Positions 1 to 9,991 of a stretch of 64,000 nucleotides of DNA are shown piece by piece (position 1 is the first letter of the stretch; every line of letters begins with the position of its first letter). The notes below the pieces were generated by a model. It saw only the letters and a list, made by a program, of their open reading frames with translations, was not told the DNA's origin and did no database searches. The stretch spans positions 124,001-188,000 of the forward strand of contig JASJBI010000031.1 in assembly GCA_030066595.1 (NCBI GenBank), read 5' to 3'. Position numbers and translations under genes: made by a program. Source of the DNA: Alphaproteobacteria bacterium. GTDB lineage: Bacteria > Pseudomonadota > Alphaproteobacteria > JAJFFI01.

Positions 1-755
1 CGTTCGGTGCGGTCGCGGTCCTGCTGCTTCTGCCGGTCCTCCTGGTAACGCTGGCCACGCAGATCGGGGTCGACCCCGTGGATCCAGGAGCGGAGGGAGG
101 GGCGGATAATCTGGTGGTTTGGCTACTGGAGCTCTTCTTCTGGATTCTCCTAGTCGCCGCCTTGACATATGGCACATTCCAGGACCTCAGGGGCCGGCGG
201 CCCTCCATAGGCGACTGTCTGCGCGAGGGCATCGCCCGCATCTTCCCGGTGCTCGGCGTCGCCATCGGGCTCTGGCTGCTGCTCGTCCTCAGCGGCGTCT
301 TGGCGGCCTTGCCAGCGTTCCTGTTTGGGCCGCTGGGACTGGTTACGGTGGTGGTGGTGATCGCGATCATCGTCACGATCTATTGTGTGGTCATGCCGGT
401 CGCGGTGGTCGAACGGGTCGGCGTTTTCGGCAGCTTTTCGCGCAGCGCCGAGCTCTCGAAGGGGTATCGCTGGAAGATCTTTGGGCTGCTGCTCGCCGTC
501 TACGCCATGCTTGTCGTCTTCTTGATTCTGACGGGGTTCCTCCTGGTACCGCTGTCGACATCGATGATCAGCCCCGATCCGGTGACCGGTCAGGCCTCCT
601 ACTCGGGTTTGGGCCTTTTCATGACAATCATCGAGTATGTGCTGACCGCGCTGATCTACGCCTTCAACGCGGTGGTGATCACGGTCACCTACCGGGACCT
701 GCGCTTCGCCAAGGAAGGCGTCGACGTCGACCAGATCGCAGCGGTCTTCGACTGA
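1..755 (+). CDS. Polytopic membrane protein, C-terminal part (YciC/GDPD-membrane-domain-like), 5' truncated
   Basis: The frame is already open at the window edge (first codon at base 3), so about 250 C-terminal residues are visible; the GTG at 78 is probably internal. The protein has about six hydrophobic segments. A loop reading SFSRSAELSKGYRWKIFG sits between two of them, and the protein ends in a soluble tail after YRDLR. That layout resembles YciC-like and glycerophosphodiesterase-membrane-domain proteins, whose function is not established. It converges on the RDD gene with a 39-bp gap. Function is unknown; only membrane localisation is well supported. Confidence 0.7.
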   Translation, partial: FGAVAVLLLLPVLLVTLATQIGVDPVDPGAEGGADNLVVWLLELFFWILLVAALTYGTFQDLRGRRPSIGDCLREGIARIFPVLGVAIGLWLLLVLSGVLAALPAFLFGPLGLVTVVVVIAIIVTIYCVVMPVAVVERVGVFGSFSRSAELSKGYRWKIFGLLLAVYAMLVVFLILTGFLLVPLSTSMISPDPVTGQASYSGLGLFMTIIEYVLTALIYAFNAVVITVTYRDLRFAKEGVDVDQIAAVFD

Positions 756-794
756 TCCGCAACAGCCCTGCGGGTACTGCGGCAGACCTGACTC

Positions 795-1736
795 TCATGT
801 GCCATTGGTGTTCGGGGGAACACCGTCGCGGTCGTGCTTGTCCTCGCGACGCTGCCCCAACAACATGCGCGCCTCCAGATGCGCGCGCAGAGCGGTGTAG
901 AAGTCTTCCAGGAACCGGCGCGCCTCGTGAGCCGGCCGGTCGCCGCCCCAGCCGATCTTCCGCTGAATGCGCTTGGCCACCTCCTGCTGGGTCTCGGCGG
1001 CGGTCGGGCCATGTTGACGAAGGACCTCTTCGAGCGTCTGCAGCTCGTAGATGCCATAGACCGCAAGCTGTTCCTGGGTGAAGCGGTAGCGCGGTTCGCT
1101 CGCCTGCTTGACCGATGGCGAGGCACCGGCTCCGGCGATGTCCTGAAGCAGCATGGCCTTTGGCGCCTCGACCACCCAGGTCCCTGCGATAATATCCCCG
1201 GCCCGGAGCCGGTCCCGGTTGAAGAACGGCAGCAGGGTCAGGATCCCGATCCAGATCAGTGAAAGCACGATGACGTAGGCCTCCGGACCCACGCGCTCGG
1301 CCGCCGCCAGCAGCGAGATCGGCATGAACAGCTCGATCTCGCGCATGAGATTGCGGGCGAAAACCGCATCCGGCCGCAATCGGCCCCCGGCTCGGTCGAT
1401 CACGCGCAGGCCGAGAAAACGCTTCCCGGGGGTGGCGCCCTGCCAGCGCAGCTCGAAAAAGATGAAATAGAAGCTGCGGATCGCGAAGGACACCAGAAGC
1501 ACGAAGGACTGGACCCAACCCGGACTGAGGACCCGGACAAACAGGAAGTAGAACAACAGCGCAATCGAGACGATGCCAAGTCCGATGAAGGACAGGTCGA
1601 TCAGCACGGCCGCCGCCCGCGTGCCGCGATCGGCCAACCGGACCGGGATCGCCACTCCTTCGGGGGTCACGATCTCCCGTCGTGCCGCGTCGGCCGGCCC
1701 GGCACGCATGTTGGCGCTCTTGTCAGCCGTCGCCAT
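795..1736 (-). CDS. RDD family membrane protein
   Basis: This is a 313-residue protein with an RDD domain in its N-terminal two thirds. The first helix follows RLADRGTRAAAVLID, which holds the conserved Arg and Asp. A second helix pair follows, then the GKRFLGLRV loop, and the last helix ends at NRDRLRAGDIIAGTWVV. The 110-residue tail is charged and cytoplasmic. I chose the ATG at 1736 because it overlaps the SpoIIM stop by 14 bp and starts just ahead of the homologous region; an upstream in-frame start at 1799 would overlap much more. It is the last gene of the six-gene MoxR operon. RDD proteins are proposed transporters, but the substrate here is unknown. Confidence 0.88.
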   Translation of the reverse strand: MATADKSANMRAGPADAARREIVTPEGVAIPVRLADRGTRAAAVLIDLSFIGLGIVSIALLFYFLFVRVLSPGWVQSFVLLVSFAIRSFYFIFFELRWQGATPGKRFLGLRVIDRAGGRLRPDAVFARNLMREIELFMPISLLAAAERVGPEAYVIVLSLIWIGILTLLPFFNRDRLRAGDIIAGTWVVEAPKAMLLQDIAGAGASPSVKQASEPRYRFTQEQLAVYGIYELQTLEEVLRQHGPTAAETQQEVAKRIQRKIGWGGDRPAHEARRFLEDFYTALRAHLEARMLLGQRREDKHDRDGVPPNTNGT

Positions 1737-2733
1737 CGCGGACCTCCCGTCCGGAATAGACGAGATAGACCAGCCAGCAGGCGAGCGCGGAGGCGGCAAT
1801 CGCGAACCGGATCTGCGGATCGAGGATCAGCTGGCGTCCGAAGCCCTCCAACAGGCCGGCCACGAAGAACATGGCAACCGCCCCAATCACGATCCGACTG
1901 GCCCGGCGACCGCTGGCCGCCAAGGTGTCGAGCCGGCTGGCGCGGCCCGGAAAAACAATGCTCCCGGCCAGCACCAACCCCCCGCCGCCGCACAGGATCA
2001 CCGCCAGCAGCTCCGTGGTGCCGTGGATCGAGACCCAGGCCAAGAACTCGACCATCAGCCCGCGGCCGTCATACAGCGCGACAAACGCGCCGAGGATCAG
2101 GCCGGTATGGATCAGCAACAGGATGGTGGGTACGCCAAGCGCGAAGCCGAGCGCAAAGCAAAGCATGCCCACCTTGGCGTTGTGGGTGAACAGGAAGCTG
2201 GCAAAGGCGGCCAGGCTCTCCGTAGCGCCCCGTCCCTGGCCGTACAGGACCTCGCGCAGGTCTTGTGTTGAGCTGGTGGGCGACCGGCCGCCGGCGACGC
2301 CCTCGGGCACGAAGGTATAGAACCAGTCCGCGTTCGCGCTGGTGGCGGCATAACCGACCAGCGTGCCGAAGCACATGCAGAGCGCCGCGATCAGAACCGG
2401 CCAGCCAGCCGCGCGGACCGCATTCGGGAAGCCCCTGAGGAAGAAGCCGCCGACCGACTGGAACAGGCTTGCCCGGGCGCCATAGACGCAGAAATAGGCG
2501 CGCATGGACAAGGACTCGAGATAGCGCAGCACGTTCCGATCCAAGGAGATGCCGCGGGCCACCGACAGGGACGAGAGCGTGGCGCGATAGAGGCTCGGCA
2601 ACCGAAGCAGGTTTTCCGCAGACAGCGATGTGACGCCGTCGCTCTCCACTGCCTGGACCAAGCGCTCGAGCTCGCGCCAGGTCTGTTCCCGCTCCCGCCG
2701 GAACCGGTAGCTCTTGAGTTCCGTCAGCGCCAT
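1723..2733 (-). CDS. SpoIIM-family (stage II sporulation protein M-like) membrane protein
   Basis: The protein has 336 residues. The N-terminal soluble part, starting MALTELKSYRFRRERE, is helical and resembles the cytosolic region of SpoIIM-like proteins in Proteobacteria. It is followed by about five membrane segments, including AGWPVLIAALCMCFGTLVGY and a run near GMLCFALGFALGVPT. The ATG at 2733 has a GGGGAAG ribosome site 9 bp upstream and is preferred to the TTG at 2751. The gene is in the operon between DUF58 and RDD genes. Despite the family name nothing here suggests sporulation; in Gram-negative bacteria this family travels with MoxR and DUF58 genes, and its role is not known. Confidence 0.88.
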   Translation of the reverse strand: MALTELKSYRFRREREQTWRELERLVQAVESDGVTSLSAENLLRLPSLYRATLSSLSVARGISLDRNVLRYLESLSMRAYFCVYGARASLFQSVGGFFLRGFPNAVRAAGWPVLIAALCMCFGTLVGYAATSANADWFYTFVPEGVAGGRSPTSSTQDLREVLYGQGRGATESLAAFASFLFTHNAKVGMLCFALGFALGVPTILLLIHTGLILGAFVALYDGRGLMVEFLAWVSIHGTTELLAVILCGGGGLVLAGSIVFPGRASRLDTLAASGRRASRIVIGAVAMFFVAGLLEGFGRQLILDPQIRFAIAASALACWLVYLVYSGREVRDGDG

Positions 2734-2797
2734 GCCCGGCGTCTTCCCCAACCGGAACCGGTACGCCGGCGGCGCAACGTCCTGCCCGATCGGTCCG

Positions 2798-4111
2798 TCA
2801 TATGAGCTCCCGGCGTTTGATCATCAGATATCGGTTCAACAGATCGACCCCGACCTGCTCGACCGGCGCATCGATGCAGTGCACGCCCAGCCGGCGCAGG
2901 CGTTCGAAGACCACCATCCGGTCGCGGAGGAATTCGTCGGCAATGACCGCCCGGGCGACGTCGGCAGGCCCGCGTGGGCGGGCATCCTTTATTGTCTGCA
3001 GCGCCGGGTCCCGCATGGTGACGAACAGGATCAGATGCCGGCCGGCCAACCGTTCCAGGTTCTCGACCATGAGCTCGGCGGTCACGGTATCCACGAAGTC
3101 GGTCTGTAGCACGACCAGCGAACGCCGCTTCAGCCTGCCCAGCAGATCGGCCACGCCGAGGGTGAAGTTCGTCTCTTCATAGCGATAGTCGAGATCGGCC
3201 GAGGCCTGCTGGAAGCGCGGAAATCTCTGCAGACCGCCAATCGGTTCGGAGAATTGACGCACCTCGGAATCGAACCCATACAGACCGACGCGATCGCCGC
3301 TGCGCAGGGACATATAGGCGATCAACAGTCCGGCGTTGATGGCGTGATCCAATTTCGGGATGCCCGCCAAGGGCTCGCTCATCAAGTGGCCGGTATCATA
3401 GGCGAGCACGATCTGGTGATTGCGCTCGGCTTGGAATTCCTTGCAGACGAGCATGCGATGGCGGGCCGAGTGTTTCCAGTCGATGGCCCGATGATCCAGA
3501 CCGGGCACATAGTCCCTGAGAGCGTTGAACTCGGAACCTTCGCCCTGTTGCTCCTGGGACTTGAACCCGAAAAAGGCATCCCGCGTGGTGAACAGAAGAG
3601 CAGCGTCGCGAACGGCACGGGTGTTGGGCACGACGGGGATCTCCGTCGCGAGCTCGTGCCGCATGGTTCGGCTCGTCAGGCCCAAAGGGCCGTACCAGCG
3701 CAGCCAGATGCGATGGAGTTCGGCGGCACCCCGGCGGCGCGGACGCAGGGCCACCGCCACTTCGCCCCGCCCGCCGGGGACCAGCACCGTCGCCTGCGGC
3801 TCAGGCGCCTCGAGCTCGGGGCCGACATCGATAGCCAGCTGCAGCGGGACGACCGGGCCGCGGCCCGCGGCTGCCACGCGGATGACGAGGTCTTCGGAAC
3901 GGCCGATGAACAGGATCGCCGGGATATCGATTTCGAGGGTGAGGCTGGATTGGCGTACTGCGAAGATCGCGTCGAGGCCGGCCAACACCACCGCCATGCC
4001 GAGATATGCCGGAGCCGTCGGCCAGTAGGCGGTATCCACGATGAGCGCGCCGAGCGCCAAGGGTATCCCCGCGCCGAACAATAGAACCGCGCGTAGCGTC
4101 GGCCGCATCAT
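2798..4111 (-). CDS. DUF58 domain-containing protein
   Basis: This 437-residue protein starts with two hydrophobic helices (about residues 8-45). An immunoglobulin-like middle region follows, then the DUF58 signature around [20 protein letters not shown], then a von Willebrand-like fold beginning [10 protein letters not shown]. The MIDAS motif is degenerate (DTGHL in place of DxSxS). DUF58 proteins are the usual partners of MoxR AAA+ ATPases, and the start codon overlaps the moxR stop as ATGA. The pair probably remodels or inserts a metal or cofactor into an envelope target, but that is inference from the family. Confidence 0.9.
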   Translation of the reverse strand: MMRPTLRAVLLFGAGIPLALGALIVDTAYWPTAPAYLGMAVVLAGLDAIFAVRQSSLTLEIDIPAILFIGRSEDLVIRVAAAGRGPVVPLQLAIDVGPELEAPEPQATVLVPGGRGEVAVALRPRRRGAAELHRIWLRWYGPLGLTSRTMRHELATEIPVVPNTRAVRDAALLFTTRDAFFGFKSQEQQGEGSEFNALRDYVPGLDHRAIDWKHSARHRMLVCKEFQAERNHQIVLAYDTGHLMSEPLAGIPKLDHAINAGLLIAYMSLRSGDRVGLYGFDSEVRQFSEPIGGLQRFPRFQQASADLDYRYEETNFTLGVADLLGRLKRRSLVVLQTDFVDTVTAELMVENLERLAGRHLILFVTMRDPALQTIKDARPRGPADVARAVIADEFLRDRMVVFERLRRLGVHCIDAPVEQVGVDLLNRYLMIKRRELI

Positions 4112-5064
4112 CGCGGCGCGGCCACCTGCTCGAGGATCTGGTCAATGACCCGATCGGCCGTCAGGCCTTCGATCTCGGCACCGGGGGCAAGCACGAGACG
4201 GTGCCTGAGCGCCGGCCGGGCAAGGACCTTGATATCGTCCGGTATCACGTAATCGCGGCCGTTGAGCGCCGCATAGGCGCGCGCTCCGGAGGCCAGCATG
4301 GTGGCCGCTCGCGGTGATCCGCCGAACTGCAGGGAGGGATGCTCCCGGGTGCTGCGTACGATGTCGACGACATAGCCGATGTTGTCCTCGGAGAGGCGAA
4401 TGCCGGCAACGAAGGTGCGAATGGCCCCCAAAGCGGCGGAGTCGATCACGGCTTCGAGGGCGAAGTCCTCCAGCTTTGGCATGCTGGTGCGGTGTCCGTG
4501 GCGAGCCACAATTGCCCGCTCCTCCTCCTCGGACGGATAGTCGATCACGTGCTTGAACAGAAACCGATCAAGCTGCGCCTCCGGTAGAGGATAGGTGCCG
4601 TGCTGCTCGATCGGGTTCTGGGTCGCCACCACCATGAAGCCCTCACCCAGCGGATAGGTCTTGCCGTCGATGGTCACGGACCGTTCCTGCATGGCCTGCA
4701 ACAGCGCCGCTTGCGTCTTGGGCGGCGTCCGGTTGAGCTCGTCGGCGAGCAGCAGCTGGGTGAAGATCGGCCCCTTGGTCAGCACGAACTCGTTGGTGCG
4801 GAAATCGAACAGGTTGGTGCCGATGACATCGCCCGGCATCAGATCCGGCGTGAACTGAATGCGCCCGAAGGCCAGAGACAGCGCCGCGGCGAAACTCTGC
4901 ACCAGAAGAGTCTTCGCGGTCCCAGGCACGCCCTCGAGGAGCACATGCCCCTCGGACAGCAGGCTCGCGAGCAGGAGGTCGACCGCGGACTCCTGCCCGA
5001 CGACCGTCTTGCCGACCTGCGTCTTCACGCCCTCGCAGAGCGACCGGACTGCCTCAAGATCCAT
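4108..5064 (-). CDS. MoxR family AAA+ ATPase
   Basis: The 318-residue protein is a full-length MoxR-type ATPase. It carries Walker A GVPGTAKT near residue 43, Walker [12 protein letters not shown], sensor 1 [10 protein letters not shown], an arginine-finger segment [11 protein letters not shown], and the C-terminal lid ending VIDQILEQV. MoxR ATPases act as chaperone-like remodelers with VWA or DUF58 partners encoded next door, as here. It overlaps the DUF4350 gene upstream by 11 bp and the DUF58 gene downstream by 4 bp, so the three are surely translated from one message. Its client protein is not identifiable from this window. Confidence 0.95.
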   Translation of the reverse strand: MDLEAVRSLCEGVKTQVGKTVVGQESAVDLLLASLLSEGHVLLEGVPGTAKTLLVQSFAAALSLAFGRIQFTPDLMPGDVIGTNLFDFRTNEFVLTKGPIFTQLLLADELNRTPPKTQAALLQAMQERSVTIDGKTYPLGEGFMVVATQNPIEQHGTYPLPEAQLDRFLFKHVIDYPSEEEERAIVARHGHRTSMPKLEDFALEAVIDSAALGAIRTFVAGIRLSEDNIGYVVDIVRSTREHPSLQFGGSPRAATMLASGARAYAALNGRDYVIPDDIKVLARPALRHRLVLAPGAEIEGLTADRVIDQILEQVAAPR

Positions 5065-6274
5065 GCTTCATCTCCTGTTTCCAGGCATGCAGTTGCCGGG
5101 TGACCCGGGTCAGCCGCCGGGCGTCGACCTTGTCGCTGGCCAATGCGGCTTCGAGCGCCCGGCCGAGATCGGCCAGTCTGCTGCGCGTCCCACGGGCGCT
5201 GCCGACGCGGTCGAGCCAAGCGACCAGGGCGTCGCCCTCGAGCTCAGCAGGAGCGTGCATCATTGCCGACACGTCTCGTACCACGGATCCAAAATAGTGG
5301 CGGGCCAGATCCGGGTCGTAGCCGCCCTCGCGCATCAAGGCACCGGTGCTTTCGATCAGGGTTGTTCTGCCGGGTTCGAAGGGCCTGTCCAGGGGTTGCG
5401 GCGCACCGAAACGTCCCGTGGCCGCCCACATCAGGACCGCCACCGCGGCAAAGGCCAGCACGGTGACGGCGAGATACGGGAATTCGAAGATCGTGCGCCA
5501 AAGGCTGGGCTCGAGCCGAAAACCGTGTGCCGTCTCGTCGATGATCACCGGGCGTTCCGGCGCACCCAGCCAGTCGATCAGCCGCACCGCCAGCAACGCG
5601 TTTTCGCCGTCACCGAGCCCATGATTGGCCAGGATGTCCGGATCGGACAAGACCAGGATTCGTCGGTCGCCTTCGGTGAACGCGCCCACGAGCATGCCCT
5701 GGTCGCTCTCGATGACGGGCCTGAGCCGACTGGACCGCATCAGCTGGGGCGCGTCCAGGGAGGGCATCGGCCAACCGTCCGCCTCCAGCCAGCGGGGCCG
5801 CGCGCCGGGGCGCAGAACCGACCCGTCGCCGACGAGCGATGCGAGCACGTCCTGGGCCGTGCCGACGTCAATCATCCGGCTGCGGCCGAGCCAGCGGCGA
5901 TTGCGGGGATCTGGCGGGCCGAACCGCTTGGGCAGCGCGAGCAGGATCCGGTCGGCCTGGAGCAACCGGTTCAGACTCCCGTCGCCGAGCGCCGTTCGCC
6001 CAGGCTCCAGGATCAACAGGATGGCGCGGCCCGCGGATTTTCCGGCTGAGTCGTTGCGGCTCAGGATGACGGGAACCTCCAGCCGACGCAGCGTCCGGAC
6101 CAACGCCAGGTGGCCGATCGCCGACCGAGAGAAGGCGTTCGCGCCGACCGTGTTGTCCGTGCGAAACGCGTCGCCATAGATCAGGAGGACCATCGCTGCC
6201 GCGAATGCCGAGGCCCCGGCGGCGATCATCCAGAAGACCGTCCTGGTTGCGAAGACCGGTCTCGCCGCGGTCAT
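5054..6274 (-). CDS. DUF4350 domain-containing membrane protein
   Basis: The protein has 406 residues with an N-terminal membrane helix (about residues 12-32) after [12 protein letters not shown] periplasmic region holds the DUF4350 core ([26 protein letters not shown]), and a second helix near residue 280 starts [18 protein letters not shown] helical cytosolic tail follows. DUF4350 resembles glutamine-amidotransferase-like folds but lacks an evident catalytic Cys. It sits between the DUF4129 and moxR genes, overlapping both. Function is unknown; conserved linkage suggests it belongs to the MoxR-DUF58 complex at the inner membrane. Confidence 0.88.
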   Translation of the reverse strand: MTAARPVFATRTVFWMIAAGASAFAAAMVLLIYGDAFRTDNTVGANAFSRSAIGHLALVRTLRRLEVPVILSRNDSAGKSAGRAILLILEPGRTALGDGSLNRLLQADRILLALPKRFGPPDPRNRRWLGRSRMIDVGTAQDVLASLVGDGSVLRPGARPRWLEADGWPMPSLDAPQLMRSSRLRPVIESDQGMLVGAFTEGDRRILVLSDPDILANHGLGDGENALLAVRLIDWLGAPERPVIIDETAHGFRLEPSLWRTIFEFPYLAVTVLAFAAVAVLMWAATGRFGAPQPLDRPFEPGRTTLIESTGALMREGGYDPDLARHYFGSVVRDVSAMMHAPAELEGDALVAWLDRVGSARGTRSRLADLGRALEAALASDKVDARRLTRVTRQLHAWKQEMKHGS

Positions 6275-7035
6275 GCCGGGTTCACAAGCATGCGCGCCAA
6301 CTGCTCATAGCTCTCACGGCAGCGCTGATAGAGATCGGCGTCGAGCTCTCTGCCGCCGAAGTGGCTGAGCTCGACGGCCGCGACCAGCATTTGCAGGATC
6401 GACCGCGCGGCCTCCGGGACCACCTTGTGCCCGGCGATTTCACGGCTGGTCAGCGAGGCGGCGAACGCCGCATCCCGCCATTGCGTCAGTGCCCGAACGC
6501 TCAGCCGCAGCAGGATGCGTACAGCCTCGCCATACCGGCCGGCGCGGGCCAGCTGGTCCGCCTCTTCGACCGGCGGCAGCGGCGCCGCCGCGGCTGGGCT
6601 CTCGGCCGACTCGGACGCGGCATCGACCTCTGACGCGTCCTCGGCGGAACCCTGCCGGGCAGACATGACTCTGGCCAGGTAGAACAAGAGCAACACCAGG
6701 GCGACGCCGAGCATGACCCAGATGAGCGCCTCGCCGATGGCCGACAGCCCCGAGACATCGACCGACGGTGGCGAGACCGGGGAACGGTCACGCTGCGGAC
6801 GCGGAGCAGTGATCTCGGCGGGTGCGTCGGCCGACGGCAGCGTGCGTTGAATGGCTGGGTCCGATAGGGCCTGTTCCGCCGCACGGGCGATCTCCCCGGG
6901 CCCGGCGGAGATGCCTGCGGTTGCCGCCATGGGCCAGCCGGCCAGCGCCATGGCAAGCAGCGCAGCCCCGACCATGCGGAGACCCCGCCTGGCCCACCTC
7001 GCCCGCCTGCTGCTTCGCTCTGTGGTCTCTGTCAA
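6271..7035 (-). CDS. DUF4129 domain-containing protein
   Basis: This 254-residue protein is the first gene of the MoxR operon. It has a twin-Arg-rich N terminus and signal-like helix ending near AATAG. A periplasmic stretch and a membrane helix (about residues 98-118) follow. The C-terminal DUF4129 domain reads GRYGEAVRILLRLSVRALTQ and then SLTSREIAGHK. In other bacteria this domain can be fused to transglutaminase-like enzymes; none is present here. The start is uncertain: TTG at 7035 keeps the charged signal sequence, whereas the ATG at 6975 would drop it. It overlaps the DUF4350 gene by 4 bp. Confidence 0.85.
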   Translation of the reverse strand: MTETTERSSRRARWARRGLRMVGAALLAMALAGWPMAATAGISAGPGEIARAAEQALSDPAIQRTLPSADAPAEITAPRPQRDRSPVSPPSVDVSGLSAIGEALIWVMLGVALVLLLFYLARVMSARQGSAEDASEVDAASESAESPAAAAPLPPVEEADQLARAGRYGEAVRILLRLSVRALTQWRDAAFAASLTSREIAGHKVVPEAARSILQMLVAAVELSHFGGRELDADLYQRCRESYEQLARMLVNPA

Positions 7036-7183
7036 CGCCCTTTAGAAGATCGCCGTCCAGCCCGGTGCCGCACTATACCTTTGCGGGTAGCCGCAGGGCC
7101 ACTTATTCGAGACCGTGTGATCGTTCGGAGTCACGGGCTGGTTGACGGCAACGGCACCGGATCGGCCGCAGATGATGATGCGG

Positions 7184-7681
7184 CTACTGGCTCGCCTCCC
7201 CCTGCTGCGGGGCCAGGATTTCACTGTTCGGATTGGCTTCGTAGCTTGGGCCGATGACCAGGGGCTGCTTGGGCAGGATGTCCTGGTCGGCGCTCGACTG
7301 GAACGCCCGGGCGTAGCGCGCCATGACCTCTCGGCTGGCGGGATTCACCAGCCTGAGCTCGACCCGGTAGTCGACCTCGGCCTTGACACCCTGCAGCGAC
7401 GGGGACCGGAAGGTGTAGTCGATCTGCCCGGCCCGCGCGGTCTGGCGGACGAGAAAAGGCGAGCCGCCGTCGGGATTCTCGAATTCCGCTTCCAGCACGG
7501 TGCCGGGTGGAATCTCACGCCGGGCCCGGGCGACAAAACCGTAATAGGCTTCAGCCACGTTGTAGTTGAAGATGAACCCGCCGCCGACGAATTCGAGATA
7601 GGGCGTGTCGTCGCGCGCCTCGTCACATGCCGCGATGGCCAGAGCCACGATTGCTACGAACATCGCCTTCCTCACCGGCAT
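7184..7681 (-). CDS. Putative lipoprotein of unknown function
   Basis: The 165-residue product starts MPVRKAMFVAIVALAIAAC, a short signal sequence with lipobox LAIAAC. It should be lipidated on the Cys and anchored in the envelope. The ATG at 7681 has GAGAGG six bases upstream. The mature region looks like an all-beta domain (LEFVGGGFIFNYNVAEAYYG, then a long strand-rich middle) and ends in a flexible Pro/Gln/Glu tail. I do not recognise the family. It is read away from the LivH-like gene, with about 100 bp of relatively AT-rich shared upstream DNA. Confidence 0.72.
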   Translation of the reverse strand: MPVRKAMFVAIVALAIAACDEARDDTPYLEFVGGGFIFNYNVAEAYYGFVARARREIPPGTVLEAEFENPDGGSPFLVRQTARAGQIDYTFRSPSLQGVKAEVDYRVELRLVNPASREVMARYARAFQSSADQDILPKQPLVIGPSYEANPNSEILAPQQGEASQ

Positions 7682-7782
7682 GGCCATCCTCTCGTCGGTC
7701 TGGAAGCAATGATAATTCCGAGTCTGCAACAATGCATCCAGTCCGAGTTTTATAACTTCTAAAAGTCGTTTAGATAGTTAGT

Positions 7783-8880
7783 ATGAATTCCAAGCGGCGC
7801 GTCCTGTCAAGCCCTTTGGCGTGCCGAGTGACCGGAGGCCGTGCACCGATCTTGCGTTGTTTGTCCGTCATCATTCTGGGTGCCTGGATCATCCTGCAGA
7901 TCGAGCCCGCTGCCGCGGCGGGCAGCCCTGCGAACGAACCTACCGGACGCGACTCGGCCCTGTATTTCCTGCAGCAGCTCTTGAACGCGGTGCAAGTCAG
8001 CGCGTTCTATGCCCTGCTCACGGTCGCGTATGTGCTGGTCTACGGCATCACCAACCGCATCAACCTGGCCTTCGGCGCCACCGCCATGTGGGCCGGCTAC
8101 CTCACGATCGGCGGGATCACCGTGCTCACCGCCCTGTCGCCATTGGGCGTGGCCGCGGTCGTCCTGTTGGCCGTCCTGCACGCGCTCGTCGCGACGGCGG
8201 CCCTGGGCCTGGTGATCGAACGGCTGGCCATCCGACCGATCGTGCACGCCAGCTCGCTCGCCATCCTGATCACCACCATCGGGATTGCCATCGTGCTCGA
8301 GGAGATCATGCGGATCGTCAACCGGGGCCGCGAGAAGTGGCTCGAGCCGATTCTGAACCAGCCGATTCCGCTGGTCGAGGCGGCGGAATTCTCGATCCAG
8401 ATCACGGTGATGCGCGCGGGCATTCTGGTCGCCTGCACCGTGCTCGCGCTGGCGCTTGTCGGATTCATCGGGCGGCATCCGTTCGGCAGGGTCTGGCGCG
8501 CCTGCGCCCAGGACTTGCAGATGGCCGCGCTCTGCGGCATCAAGATCCGCACAGCCCTGACCTGGACCTTTCTGCTGGCCTCGGCCTATGCCGCCGCCTC
8601 GGGCGCCGTCATCGCGCTCTACTATGGCAATGTGAACTTCTACATGGGCACCGTCTTGGGCTTCAAAACGCTCCTGGCGGCCGTCATTGGCGGCCTGCAT
8701 TCCGTGGGCGGCGCGTTCGTCGGCGCCTTCATCCTGGGCTTTCTCGAATCGTTCTGGTCGGCCTATTTCGACATCGAATACCGGGACGTCTTCGTCTTCG
8801 CGGTGCTGGTGATGCTCATGGTCTTCCGTCCGGCCGGTTTGTTCTCGCCGCGCGAACGCGCGGACCATCGCCTCGCCTGA
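7783..8880 (+). CDS. Branched-chain amino acid ABC transporter permease, LivH-type
   Basis: The 365-residue protein matches the LivH/UrtB permease family. The core starts FLQQLLNAVQVSAFYALLTV and continues through YGITNRINLAFGA and AIRPIVHASSLAILITTIGI, to the loop GRVWRACAQDLQMAALCGI. The final part is GGLHSVGGAFVGAFILGF. About 60 extra N-terminal residues include a hydrophobic helix ending in AAAAG, not usual in the family; the start could be further downstream since no ribosome site is seen at the ATG. There is no LivM, LivG, LivF or binding-protein gene next to it, so it is an orphan permease here. Confidence 0.85.
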   Translation: MNSKRRVLSSPLACRVTGGRAPILRCLSVIILGAWIILQIEPAAAAGSPANEPTGRDSALYFLQQLLNAVQVSAFYALLTVAYVLVYGITNRINLAFGATAMWAGYLTIGGITVLTALSPLGVAAVVLLAVLHALVATAALGLVIERLAIRPIVHASSLAILITTIGIAIVLEEIMRIVNRGREKWLEPILNQPIPLVEAAEFSIQITVMRAGILVACTVLALALVGFIGRHPFGRVWRACAQDLQMAALCGIKIRTALTWTFLLASAYAAASGAVIALYYGNVNFYMGTVLGFKTLLAAVIGGLHSVGGAFVGAFILGFLESFWSAYFDIEYRDVFVFAVLVMLMVFRPAGLFSPRERADHRLA

Positions 8881-8956
8881 AGGCGGCGCTGCTCACATCA
8901 AGAGATCAGGACGCCAAGGCCGCGACGGGTGCAAGAAGCGTGCAGACGCGCTAGAA

Positions 8957-9976
8957 TTGCCACTCGACAGTGCGAGCAGCGCAAGGAAATCTTTGGAATT
9001 GCAGGCTTTCCACGAAGAAGAAAGCTTTCGCATCTTGCAGAGCCGCTTCTGTCGCGAGTTCCTCCGTGACCGAGATGCAGCCAAAGCGGTCGTACGGGCG
9101 GGCGTGCCGGAAGCGAATTCCCAAGCACTTGCGGTTCAACTGATGCGGCGTGCCTCTACCAGGCAGGAGTTGGAGCTCCTGGAGGCCTCCCAGCTCTACA
9201 ACCACAATCCCCTGTATCGAAATCCGCCGGACCCGATTCTGGACAACGTGTTCTACTGCTGCTCCCAGAAGACAGGCAGCCAGTGGCTGAAGAGCATCTT
9301 CCTCGACCCGACGTTCTACCAGGCGACCGGCCTAAGGATCATGCCGTATGTGGCCCTCGGCAACAAATTCGCCAAGATCGAGGAGCCGGCGCCCCGGGGC
9401 ACAATCGTGACGCATCTCTATGTCGGCTACGAGACTTACGCGAGCATCGCAAAGCCCAAGCGCTTCAAGACATTCTACATTCTGCGCGACCCACGGGACA
9501 TCGTCGTGTCCTGGTACTACTCTGCCAAGAACTCCCATGGCTTGATCGACCCGATCCCCCGCCTCCGCGAACAGCTCAAGCGTTCGGCATTCGAGGACGG
9601 CATGATCTTCATTATCGATGAGCTCGAGAGTTGGGGCTTCTTCGACTGTCAGCGGTCATGGGTCACGGAAGCGCAGCATGATCCCGCGGTCCGGATCTTT
9701 CGCTACGAAGACATGGCCCGGAACGAGGCGACGTTCCTGAAGGAGCTGTTCAAATATCTGGGCATCAGCCTGGATGCGGAAAGCTTTGCCAGCCTGTGCC
9801 AGCGGCATGCTTTCGAACGCTACGCCGGTGGCCGGCGAAAGGGACAGGAGGACCCCTCTTCCCACTATCGATCCGGCGTGACCGGCGGCTGGACCGAGAA
9901 ATTCAATGACCGGATACAGACCTACTTCCGCGAGACGACCGGAGATCTGATCACCGCCCTCGGGTATTCCGAATAG
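8957..9976 (+). CDS. Sulfotransferase family protein
   Basis: The protein of about 339 residues carries PAPS-binding features of cytosolic-type sulfotransferases. The 5' phosphosulfate loop is KTGSQWLKSIF, the 3' phosphate motif is ILRDPRDIVVSWYYSAK, and a C-terminal RSGVTGGWTEKF resembles the RKGxxGxW element. It would transfer sulfate from PAPS to a hydroxyl or amine acceptor, which cannot be predicted. The N-terminal 90 residues are outside the known domain, and the TTG start is only the longest option. It converges on the dppF gene with 15 bp between stops. No PAPS synthesis gene is in the window. Confidence 0.85.
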   Translation: MPLDSASSARKSLELQAFHEEESFRILQSRFCREFLRDRDAAKAVVRAGVPEANSQALAVQLMRRASTRQELELLEASQLYNHNPLYRNPPDPILDNVFYCCSQKTGSQWLKSIFLDPTFYQATGLRIMPYVALGNKFAKIEEPAPRGTIVTHLYVGYETYASIAKPKRFKTFYILRDPRDIVVSWYYSAKNSHGLIDPIPRLREQLKRSAFEDGMIFIIDELESWGFFDCQRSWVTEAQHDPAVRIFRYEDMARNEATFLKELFKYLGISLDAESFASLCQRHAFERYAGGRRKGQEDPSSHYRSGVTGGWTEKFNDRIQTYFRETTGDLITALGYSE

Positions 9977-9991
9977 CGCACCCGACCTTGC

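Noticed and set aside
1723..2733. SpoIIM name as a sign of sporulation
   Set aside because: All other genes are Gram-negative alphaproteobacterial, and the SpoIIM fold is widespread in non-spore-formers with MoxR genes.
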